Positions 48,401 through 60,400 of a DNA stretch of 64,000 bases are shown here, piece by piece. The notes under the pieces were generated by a model. That model was not told where the DNA came from, searched no databases, and saw only the letters and a list, made by a program, of their open reading frames with translations. Numbering within the stretch: the stretch's first letter is position 1; the number at the start of each line of letters is the position of its first letter. Origin of the DNA: Daphnia pulex (Eukaryota; Arthropoda; Branchiopoda; Diplostraca; Daphniidae). The position numbers and the translations under genes were made by a program. Where the stretch lies: positions 10,540,001-10,604,000 of the forward strand of contig NC_060023.1 in assembly GCF_021134715.1 (NCBI RefSeq), written 5' to 3'.

Positions 48401-51400
48401 TTTAGGAGTGTGGAAGGTCGAGAGGAAAAAACTAAGAATTAAGACACGCTGTGTGTTGAATGAAAACGGGGTCACGCTCCATTTCGCTTCCATCTGGAAG
48501 ACTATCTCTCTCTCCTTTTTTTTTAAAAAACACATTCTCTATACCCGGGCAGCCAAAGTCTCTCCACTCCAGTCGTGTTCGCATTGTAACGAGCTGTTTG
48601 GAGTATTAACTTAGTATTTTATTGCCCCACCCGTCGGTTGAGAATACCCCGACCGCAGCAATAACAACCCGAAAAAAAAAAGAAATAACAAAACAACAAC
48701 AGGTGGAATGTTGGAAGATTATTCTTTATTCTCCCTTACGCAATTTATAAACTCTCCGCTCGGTCGTCAGTTGAGAGATGAAATGGCTCAATGTGGAAGT
48801 CACGCCGAGTTCGTTCCTTTTTTTTTTCCCCTACCTGGTTGATGGACGATTAGATGATTCCGGCGTGTGCCGAAATGGATCTTTCTCTTTTCCTCCGCTT
48901 TATTATTCATGCGATAGAATTCGTTTATTTTTTGGTTGTTGTTATATCGAATAAATTCAGTCCGTTTAGTTACAGCTGAACACGACAGCCGAGCGAGTTA
49001 GACGTGCATTGTCGATGTTGTCCGATTGAATATTTCAATGTTTTATTTCAATCGAGCCCGGCCAAAAAGGAGCGATAAAAACGAACGGTCGAAACTGGAT
49101 ACCTTGCACGACTTGCGCGACTTCCAAGAGAAATAGGAACCAGGTCAACCTTCATTCTTCGTCCATTTTAATGTGTTTGTTAGATCGAAAGAAAAAACCT
49201 ACGAGTACAGTATTTGAAAGATACGAACGAGTGCTATTCGATAGATTCCCGTTTCTTAATGAAAATGCTTCGACTGGCCACCAAATTTCGATGTTAATGT
49301 GGACACTGAAAAATCGCCATATTTCAACTGTTGGGCTAGTGCAAGTTTTGTTTTGTTTGGTTTTATCGAGTCCTATCGAAAACTCGTTTTGAACTTTCCC
49401 GCCCACAAGTCCCTGCGCAACATGGGCGCGCACCAGGGTTGAACCAGTCAAATTGAGATCGATCTTAAACACCGTGAAACCACATCGTTTAATATTTTAT
49501 TTATTAAAAATAAAACATATATTTTTTTATTTGAGTTTCCTTGCGGTGCCGCTCGTTAATTTCTCGTTCATGGTTTTCTCTTTGTAACCTGTCATTTTAC
49601 ACTGTGACTGGTTAATAGGTCTAAAAGAATGAACAATGACAACGAGCGTAGTATATCTTTTGATTGCGTCATTGGATATTTATCGTTTACTTCGTTTGCT
49701 TCACGTGCGTGACTTTTTATAGTTGTAATTTCATTTTTTTTTTGCTATTCTTTTTGCAGCCGCAGACATTCACGCTGACCAACTTGAGCAGTCTGAGGAG
49801 ACGCGAGGATCTGGGCAAGGGCGGTGTCGAGGACATGATTTCCATTTCGTAAGTTGCACTAGTGTTTCTCTCTTGTTGGATTTTGACAGTCCCGTTTCTT
49901 TGCCTAACGTCCTTGTCATTACACGACACTGTTCTAGTAATGGATAAAATCAACAAGTCGGTCCGGTTTTTCGTCACTCTGTTCTAATATTGAATTTTTC
50001 CGTTTGTTTTTCTTTACTAGGGATTTAAATGAAGCCTCCCTCCTGTGGAATCTCAAAGTCCGTTACGATGGACAACACATTTACGTAAGTGAGACGTTGT
50101 ACGCATATTACCGTGAAGGGGAAATGAGGATATTCTTTTTTTTTATTTTTATTTTGCAAAGAAAATGTTTTCCAACCCAAACGGAATTCTCTCATTAATG
50201 TTTTTCGTGTTATTTTTCTTTCTCCGCATTTCACAGAGTTACACCGGTAACATTCTGGTGTCGGTCAACCCTTACAAAATGTTCGACATCTACGGATTGG
50301 ACATGGTGAAGAAATACGAGAACCAGATTCTCGGCACTTTACCACCGTGAGTCTTATTTTTAATTTTCTTCTTCTTCTTCTTCTTCTCTTTATTGTTGTT
50401 GTTGGGTTTTGAGGGGGGCTGGCGGAATTGTTATCTCTTGCTGTTGTTTTGCTCCGTCTCAATGAATAGACTGTAGTGTATAACCACATTCATTCCCGCA
50501 AGCTTGAAATCTGACGGGCGGGAGAGACTAGAAAGCCGTTGTTGCGTTACCATGTGATCTGTATTCTTATAAAACCGACCACACAGCAGCCACCCCCTCA
50601 CCACCAAAAACAAAAAATAACATTTCTCCTTTATTTGTAATCTGATGCTGGAACGTCACAATGACTGAGATTCCAGGTTGAGCAACTCACATTTTGTCTT
50701 TTTCGGTTACCACTCGTGTGGAATGACAAAATAAAAAAACGAATAAAATAATCGTGAAAAAAAAATTGAAAAAAAAAACTGGTTGGCTTTTTGGCACAAG
50801 CAAAAATCCTTGAAAGAAAATCGGGAGGTCCGTCAATGTTTGGACGGGTAATGAGAAAGCGGGTTGTCAAGCTCATGCGTGATTTTCATTGTTTCTTTTT
50901 TTTATTTTTCGGTGAGAAGGTAAATTTATATTCTTCATTGTTTTTTTTTGTCTTCGTCAGGCACCTGTTTGCCATCGGTTCGGCCGCTTATGACCGGATG
51001 ACCAGCCGGGACAAACCGGGCGGCCAACCGCAGGTGGTCATCATCAGCGGAGAGAGCGGAGCCGGAAAAACGGAGGCCACCAAACTCATTATGCAATACC
51101 TGGCCGCTGTCAACAACAGCAAGATCCCGGGCGGGACTTCATCGGGAGGAGGTGCGGGGTCGCGATCCTCGTCGTCGCTCGTGACGGAGCAAATCCTCGA
51201 GGCTTCACCGCTGCTGGAAAGCTTCGGCAACGCCACAACCGTCCGCAACGACAACTCGTCTCGTTTCGGCAAATACACGCAGATTTTCTTTAGAAAGTGA
51301 GTTGTAATTTTCCCCCAAGTGCCGTTGTAATCACGCCATCAATTGCATCCAAGAAAAGAGAAAAAAATAACAAAAACAATTACTAATCGATGTATCTTCT

Positions 51401-54400
51401 CGTGATGTAGTGGAGCGATCGCCGGGGCCAAGATCACCGAGTATCTCCTGGAAAAATCGCGGATCGTGACTCACGCGGCCGACGAGCGCAACTACCACGT
51501 CTTCTACGAACTGCTCAAGGGCTTGCGCCCAGAAGAGAAGGAACGTTATGGACTTACGGCCGCCGACAACTATTTCTACCTGAATCAGGTACACCTAAGA
51601 CAAACAAAATTAAAAAAAAAACCCGAGACGACCGCGCAGAATTTCTATGGCAAAAGTAGAGCGCGTGCATCAGCTCTGAAACAAACAAAATCGCCGTTAC
51701 AAAAGAAAAAACCTTGGCAGTTCATTTTTGTGTGACGATGAAAAATTAGTCGGCAGTTTATTGTTCCGCTCCTTATATTTTGTTGTATGTTGAACGAAAA
51801 ATTTTCGGCATGTAATAACGTATTTTTTTTTCTTTCTTTCTTCTTTTCTTGCATAAACAACCGTGAAATAGGGTGGGCATTGCGAAAGCGCTACCAAGCA
51901 CGACGGTCAAGACTTCAAGACTCTTCTGTCGGCTATGCAAATTCTCGGGTTCAACGCCGAAGAACAAGACGTCATCTTCCGCATCTTGGCTTCCGGTATT
52001 GTATTATTTTTCGTGCTCTTTGTGACTGATAATATTAGATTTTTATTTGTTGTTGTCGTTGCTGTGGCACCATTCTAACGGTCACGACCGACTGACTTTA
52101 TTCTCATCCGAGCGGATGAAAGTTGTCAAAAAAAGAAGAATCTGACGTCTAATCATCGTCATCCATTTTTTTATTTGTTTATGATACTACTTTTCATCTG
52201 GAACCACTTTTTCACCCACCACCCTGCAGTGCTGCATCTGGGCAACGTCTTTTTCCACCGCAAGGCGCTCAAGCACGGCCAGGAGGGCGTGGAGATGGGC
52301 TCAGACGCCGAAGTCCGTTGGGTGAGCCATCTGCTCCAGCTGCGCACCGACGGCATCGTGGCTGCTCTCACCACCAAAACCACCGTACGTTGTCTCTCCA
52401 TCTGATATCATGATGCTATTATAAGCCTATCATCGACTTTCTCTCTTATCATTTCACCTATACAATGACGTCTCTTCTTTATTTTCGCTCTCGAATCCCA
52501 TCCGCACGCTCCCACCATTCGATTGACTGGAATTTAGGAGGCCCGTAATGAAAAACTACACACGCCGTTGAACATCGATCAGGCCTTAGATGCTCGTGAC
52601 GCCATAGCCAAAGCTCTCTACAGGTAAGCAAGCTGGATATAATAAAACGACTGTGGTGAATTCTGGGTGTTCCACGGGATCTCAGGAAAACACTGATAAT
52701 TTATAACTGTTGATGAAACGGTAATGAACAATGTTCATGATTTTGTTTTTTATTTCGCAGTTCGCTTTTCGGATGGCTGGTGAATCGCGTCAATTCGATC
52801 GTCAACAAGGGCGAACGATCCACATCGATCAACATCCTCGACATCTTCGGTTTCGAGGACTTCCCCGTAAGTTTTCAATTTTCTTTCTGCTCTAGTGATG
52901 AAAACGAATGACAAATTGACACTGGTTTGATACAGGAAAACAGTTTTGAGCAGTTGTGCATCAACTACGCCAACGAGAATTTGCAGTTCTACTTCAACAA
53001 GCACATTTTCAAGCTCGAGCAGCAAGAGTACGCCAAAGAGCGAATCGAGTGGCAGACCATCACGTTCACGGTAAGAATTTGAAAAAAAATAAAAGAATGG
53101 GCAATGTGTCATTTGGACTGTACGTCTGTTTCACACGTTGGCTAACGTTTCTTTTTCTTCTCTTTTTTATTGGCTGGAACAACAACGCCAAACAATAGGA
53201 TAACCAACCGGTAATTAGTCTGATTGCCAAGAAGCCGATTGGCGTCCTGCATCTGTTGGACGACGAATCCAATTTCCCCAAGGCGACCGACGGCTCCTTC
53301 CTGGAGAAATGCCACTACAATCACGCTCTCAACGAGCTCTACTTCCGGCCGAGAATGTCGTCCATGGAATTCGGCATCAAACATTACGCCGGACAGGTCC
53401 GTGGGGCGGGTTTTATTTCATTTTTGTTTTTAATGTCTCCATTGAAACATCAGTTTGGTCATTCTCTAACCGATTTCGTGATTTCTTTATTCGTTCCAGG
53501 TGTGGTACAATGCCGACGGTTTCCTGGACAAGAATCGTGACACGTTGAGACCCGATGTGGTCGATTTGCTCATCAGCAGTCGAATCCAGGTGATGACGAT
53601 AAGTTTTTTTATTCTTAAAAAACACTTGAGCCGTTACTAATAGTCGTTCAAATTGTTAGATGCTATCGAGAATGTTCCAGGATATGAAGAAAGCTCACGA
53701 ATCGAGCAAGATGCTCAATCGTGGCGACGGCCGATTTGTCACCATGAAACCCAGGACGGCAACAGTGGCTGCCCGATTCCACGACTCGCTCCAGGCTTTG
53801 CTCGAGTCCATGTCCAAGTAAAAGTCACAAATCATTTGACGGTTGCCAACCCAATGTTTCTTCGTGATTTCTTATCTACACGACTTTCTCTTTGTTCTAG
53901 ATGCAACCCCTGGTTTGTCCGCTGCTTGAAGCCCAACAGGGAAAAGCTTCCCATGAGCTTCGATTTGCCCGTGGTCCTGGAGCAGCTGCGCTACACTGGA
54001 ATGTTGGAGACGATCCGAATCCGTAAAAACGGCTATCCGGTTCGCATGAAATTCCACCATTTCATCGAACGCTATCGCTGCTTGCTGACGAGAAGAGAGC
54101 GACGCAATTTGGCTCGAAGCCCAAATCCCCCAGGCCCGGACATCTGTCGCATTGTGCTGGACAGACACGCCCAGGGTGACCAGTTCCAGCTCGGCACCAC
54201 CAAAGTGTTTATGCGCGAAGCGTTGGAGCAGCAAATCGAAAGGAAGCGATTGGATCAGATGCGCGATGCGGCCGTCAAGATCCAACGGGCCGTCCGGACG
54301 TATCAGCTCAGGAAGGATTTCCTGACTCAACGTCGAAGTGCAGTGGTGATTCAAGCGTGGGTCCGTCGCTACCAGGCCCGCAAGCGGTTCAACACGATCC

Positions 54401-57400
54401 GCCGAGGAGTGATCCTTGCCCAGGCCCAATTCCGCGCCACCCGTCAGCGACGGTTGTACAAGGAACTGAGGGAAGAGCTCCAGCGAAGAGAAGAAGAACG
54501 CGTGACAACTAGGGAGCAAAACATTAAACAACAGCAACAACATCAACTAATACAGCAACAAATCCAGCAGAGTCATCAAATGCAGCAGCTGCAGCAGCAA
54601 CAGCAACAACAACAACCCAATCCTCGCGCCGTGGCTAATGAAATGGAGCGCGAAGCCAAGGCGATGGCTGGATTCAATCATTTGGAGATTCCGGCCGAAC
54701 TGGCGTTTATCTACAGTAAACTGGACGATTGGCAGCCCATCCATTCTGAACGCAACGTCGTTAAAGTCGTCGGCGCCGTTCCGTCATCCGAACGTGAACG
54801 TGAACTGCCCGACGATTTGGACCATCACGCTTTCACCAAATTCACCAGCATTTACTTCAAGGTAAATCTCGTTTATCCCGTTTCGTGACGGCAATGACAT
54901 AACATTGTAATCGTTTTCATTTTCCACTCTAGTCGCACTTGTGGGGCTCCAAGAGAGATCCGATTCAAACGCCTCTACTGCCCAAGAATTCCGAGGCGGA
55001 CACGGCCGATTCGTTGGCCATTTTCAAGTTGATTCTGCGTTTCGCCAACGGGCCCAAAGCCGGCTCTCTCAATGGGAACCAGGCGCAATGGAAACGTGAA
55101 TTGGCGCTGGGAAATTACATCGTTCACAAAGGCATCGTGCGGGAACAATTGCGCGACGAGATCTACTGTCAAATTTGCAACCAAACGTGGCGCAATGAAG
55201 ACCCTGAAGCCGTGGCCCGCTGCTGGTACCTCATGGCCAATTGCCTGTCCGCTTTCCCCCCGTCGCCCGTCCTCTACAAATACCTGCTCAAGTACATTCG
55301 ACGATTCTTTTCTCTTATTTCAACGTGTTGATTTCTTTTCTTTCCACTAGGTACGTGTCCGATCACGCGTATGATGGATACCGGGCCATCTGCCAGCAGA
55401 AATTGATGCAGTCGTACGCACTGGAACCTCCACTGGCCAGAGCTTACCCGCCAACGGTGATGGAATGGAAGGCCAACCGCAAATGCGTCAATATGGCGCT
55501 GGAGGCCCGCTACCCTGACGGTATTTATTACGGGAACTGTCTATCAATATTCCAGCTCAACACTGACTGTCTAACCCTGTGGTTTTAATTACTTTTTTGT
55601 TCTCACACTGGGCAGATGAGAGTCGACACGCAGGCGTCGAATCTTGGTCGACAGCCGAGAATGTTGCTTCGTTGCTGATGCGCGCCAGAGGTTTAGAAGG
55701 CAGCGAGGCAGAAGGCTGGACAGTCAGCATGGCTCAGGCTGACGAATTCTTCGATCTGAACGGCCAGGATTTCGTCCTGGACGTTGTCGCAGAGTTGGAG
55801 ACTCCACCCGCTTTCCCCATTCACAAAGGAGGACATTTCTTGAATTCTAGGAACGAAAACGAATCCCCGTATGCTTACGGGCCGCCCAGAACGCCCAACG
55901 GAATGTCGCCGTCGAGAAATGGGGTAAGATCCTTGTAGAAATTGATTGTAAATTTTTTTTTTTTAAGTAACCACTAGTGACTGTGACTGACCAATTCGAT
56001 GAAATCACTTAGACCTTGTTTATCTTTACCTGAATAATCCTCAAAGTAGACCTAACTCTTACATTCCTACCATTCCAAACGCTTACACTGCCTTACCAAC
56101 TTCTACCCCGTACTACCCCAAACTGCACGTTCACTTACTACTCTCAACTTGAGAAAATTAGACTAGACGCCTACGACTTTTCTCGTATAATATTTAAAGC
56201 AGCTTTCTGCGTTGTGATTTTTCACAATCAATAACCCCCTGGCTTGTTATGTGTGTGTCCTTATTACACACCTTGAATCGTCGCCTTCGTCCGTCTTCAG
56301 CACCGGAATTCAAACAGGCAAGGCCGGGCACATTCATCGTACGCCGTGCACCGGGACGAGCCCGGCAGACGCTCGGCTGCTGTCGTCGGCGGCGGCAAGC
56401 GCTTCGTCAAGAGCGAACAGAACCGCTCCCAAGCCAAAATGAGTCGCAGTTTGGATAACCTTCTCCATGTTGTGAGTCTTCTCGACTAATCATTGAAAAC
56501 AAACAAACAATCAATTAAAGAACCCAACCGAAATTCATCAATTCCAATAATCTTTTAATACTAAACTTAGTTGCTTTCTGTCCCAACTAATCGGTTTTAT
56601 ATGGTTCCTTGCACGCTTTAACATTGTAGTAGTCGTAGTTTATTGTTGTTTAATCGAATTTTGAATTTCTCAGCAGTCCCGGGAAAATTCAAAAGACAAT
56701 TCAAACTTGCCGCTTATTTATTTATTCTGATTGTTTTTCATTTAGGAATCGGGGAACGAATCGGAAGTGACCAACAGAATGGGACTGTCACGCAGTCGAC
56801 TCAACGACAGGTACCGCTCAATGGACAAGCTCAAGGCAAGCAACAAGAGTTTGCTGGTCCAACGCTCAGAAAGCCATCGTCACAGGTGAGTGCCCATACC
56901 AAAACAAACAATCGCCATTGTGGTCTGTTCAGACGTGTAATTTTCTTGTTTTTATTCACTCTCCAGTGGAAGTGGACATCACCATCCCAGACCGGCAACA
57001 GCTGGTGGGGAGGCTGAATGGAGTAAACTGGGACTGAGTAGCAGCGCCCTCAACAGCAGGTGAAAATGACGTTGCAATTCTATTTTTGGAAGATGAGAAA
57101 TGTGTTACACAATGGAGATATTAATAAGCCATTCATTTTTGATTGTGCAGATATTTCAGCCAGCAGAATCTCAAAGCCGGAGTTAGGGCTACGGACAGTG
57201 ATTCGTCCGAGCCGGACGAGAAGCCAAGACGAAAGAAATCTTCCAGCTCAAGGTATGAAGAATCTGGTTTTTATTTCATTTGCCTGAATGGAAAATGAAA
57301 TTCATTACATTTACAGATCCAACGGCCATTCACCGTCAAAGAGGAAAGGCGGACGAACTTCAGAAGAGCGGACGGATGGAGGTGATTCCGACACGCCGGG

Positions 57401-60400
57401 AGACAATGGCTCGGACCTGGAAAATCGACGACAGCCCGCCAAGACGGAAGAATATTACAACGGCCGAAACAATGGCCGATTCATCAAAGCCCAGCCTCCG
57501 CAGGGCAATGGCAAGAAGACCAAGGGGGCCGTCCACAGTTCCAGGGCCTACATTGAGACCCGTAACGCTTCCGAATCGAAAGAACACTTGGCCAAATCTT
57601 CGGCCATGTCCGACACTAGTGAAACAGTTTCACTGAGTAAGTTAACCCCGCAATACCTTTGAAGTTGTTGTACGTCGTTGACTAAAAATTTGATTCATTT
57701 TGTTGCAGCGTCTCACGTTCGTCGTGTTCGTGTTCCATCGCAGTCTTCTGACGTGGACCAGTATTTGGATGATTTGTTCATGCCCGTCTTGGACGGAAAC
57801 ATTGACGAGTACTCGGACGCTCGATCCTTGGCCGCTTCCATCAAGGGAGGCAGTCAGAAGTGGAAAGAACCTGCGGATGTGACTGATTTCGTGGATAATC
57901 TCATCGCCGATATCCGACCGGATGAAGATTTGGAAGGAGCCGATCAAGTGGATTCATTGGCCGCACTCATTCAAGGTGGCGGCAAAGGTTTGAAGGATCC
58001 CGGACAGAGTTATTCGAGTCCGTCTCGCGAAGCCCCGTTCCAGCCGATCGGCATCAGCATCGGCACTCCGCAGCAATCGCTCGGTCTGATGTCACCATCG
58101 CCACTTTTGATGCCGGGATTCTTTGGAGGTAGGAATTAGACGATCCTGTTCGAAAGCGAAGAAATCTGCCCCTGAGATGGCGCGATATTAACAAAACAAG
58201 AACATTTCAATTCATTTCAATTAACACTTAGATCAAAATTTCATAGTTATGCCTCAAAAACATACCAGGACGATTGTAAACCAAATGGTCAGTGTACTGA
58301 TCTCCTTCTTCCGTCTGTCCTTTGTTTCTCTCTTTGTGTGTATGTGATCCAGCATACGCTGGACTGCCTTTCCCCATGCCAGATCCGGGACTCAAGTACT
58401 TCAACGAGATTGCCTCGGTCCAGCAACAACAGAGTTCGTCCGTGCCGCCTTTCTCTTTTCCCTACACCACCAGTAGTCCTCTACCTTTCTTTCAATTGCC
58501 TTCAGGTAAAAACACAACACAGCAAAAGCTAAGCTTCACTCTAAACGGGCAAATGAAAAACGACTAAGAAACAAAACAAAAACCATTTTTCCTATTTTTA
58601 TTTTTTTTAAATAAGAAATTTGCCGGGCATCGTCATTCCAGTGACCACATCACGACTTCATTTGTTTTTTCTCCCTCCCACGTTTTATTTTTTAATTTCA
58701 TCCATTACAAGTGGACCAGAAATAAGTGAAAGAATACGCCATTGACTTTTAAATGACTCAATTATAGAACCGTTCCGCTTGAACTAACGGCCTGGAAGAA
58801 AAAAAAAAAAACAATTATCTGTCCGGCACTTAACCAGCACTTGCATAGTTATTCCGTATTTTGACATTGTACTTTTTTTCGTGACTAAACGGACATGTTC
58901 ATTATCTAATTTGAAATGACTAAACTTCACACCACGTTTGCCCCCACTCTCTGAAGAACATTCTACTAGAAATCATTACTAAATTTTATTCAAATTGCGT
59001 ATTCGATAGGATTCCCATCGATGGGTGCACCCAATTCGTCCAACAGCGGTGGGCCGACCAGCGGTATGGATCACGCCATGCAACAGAACTTGAGCCGTGC
59101 TTTTCTCCAATCGGCAGTGGCCCAGAACATGCAGATCCAGCAGCAATTGATGGCCCAGAATCAAGCTCTTCAGCAGCTACTCAATACGGTACTTGAATGG
59201 CTTTAGATACAAATTTACCTTGCCGCACTGTGTAGTAGTAGTAGATGGAAAACCCGAGTAGATTTGAGTAGTTCACACACTTCTTCCAACGTTTTGTTTG
59301 CGGTTGGTTCTGTAGTAGTAGTTTGCTCGACTTGTTTTGACTGCACGCAGTTTTACATTTTCCTTTTTGTTGTTTGGGATCTTTGAGTGTTGCCCTTCAA
59401 TCATCCTCTCTTTTCTCTACTTTTACTCTTCATTTCTCTCTCTCTCTCGGCTGTGTTGCATCCTTGGTTGGATTTTCCATGTTATCATTTCCACCTGGGT
59501 CTCTTATCGGACACGCCCGCTCTCCTCCTGGACGTTTGTAATGACCGTCTTGCATGAGCCAGCCGGCCCTACTCCACCCATCACCACTTCTACCACCTTC
59601 CACCGTTACTTCTGCTCCTCTGATCATGACCGTTTCGCCCACGTCTCCCGTCTTGATGCATGTCTCCTCCACCACGGCTACCGCTCGCCCGGACGCCGCT
59701 CAAATGCGCCCAGCTACCAAGGAAGCTGGTGATGATGACGATAACGAGCAGGTGAAATCTTTCTGCCAACAACAAAAAAAGAGAATGATTGCTTTGCTTG
59801 CTGGAGAGAAAAAAAAGGATTGTGGCGTCACGGAGAGTGAACATTTGAATCAAGTCTAGCGCATAGAATGACGAACGTGTTGATTCATTTGCAGGGCGGC
59901 AGTCGAGCAGTCGACATCCACGACGATTCCGATCTGTGGCGCATCGAAGGACCTTCGACAGTGCTGGCCAGGAGCGGTTCCCGCGGTCAGGGCGATCAAG
60001 TGCCCGCTCCAATTCTACCGAAATCACGCAGGGAATCGGGGCTACCCGTTCTGGAGTCGCGCCAGTCCTTTTCACGGGCACAGGTACGACTACACTACAC
60101 ACACAAGTCATCACCTACTTTTGCTAAATGTTTACAGACCGGCTCTTTGTCAACGGTTGAGTCTCTTGTCCATTGTCGTGCGCTGTGTGATGGTTTATGG
60201 ACAAGAATTTGGTCATTTTCTCTTGCTGTTGCTCTTTCCCACGGCTATACCGATTTTGCACGTTGCATGACTCCCTTTTTTGTTTGTTTGTTTGTTTGTT
60301 TTTCCACATTTGCATGCGCACAGCCGAACGACAGCACACCCGAGCATGTCTCTAACTCACGCAAGTTAAGCCAAAGTCACGAACCTACCGTTTTCAAGGT

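Noticed and set aside
53872-54546. 224-codon minus-strand ORF opposite the myosin IQ exon
   Set aside because: It is the shadow of the real plus-strand exon 53901-54861, which has conserved motor and IQ motifs.
60139-60320. Exon-like segment after TGTTTACAG in the myosin linker
   Set aside because: Good acceptor but no donor; the phase-consistent path is 60083 to 60324.
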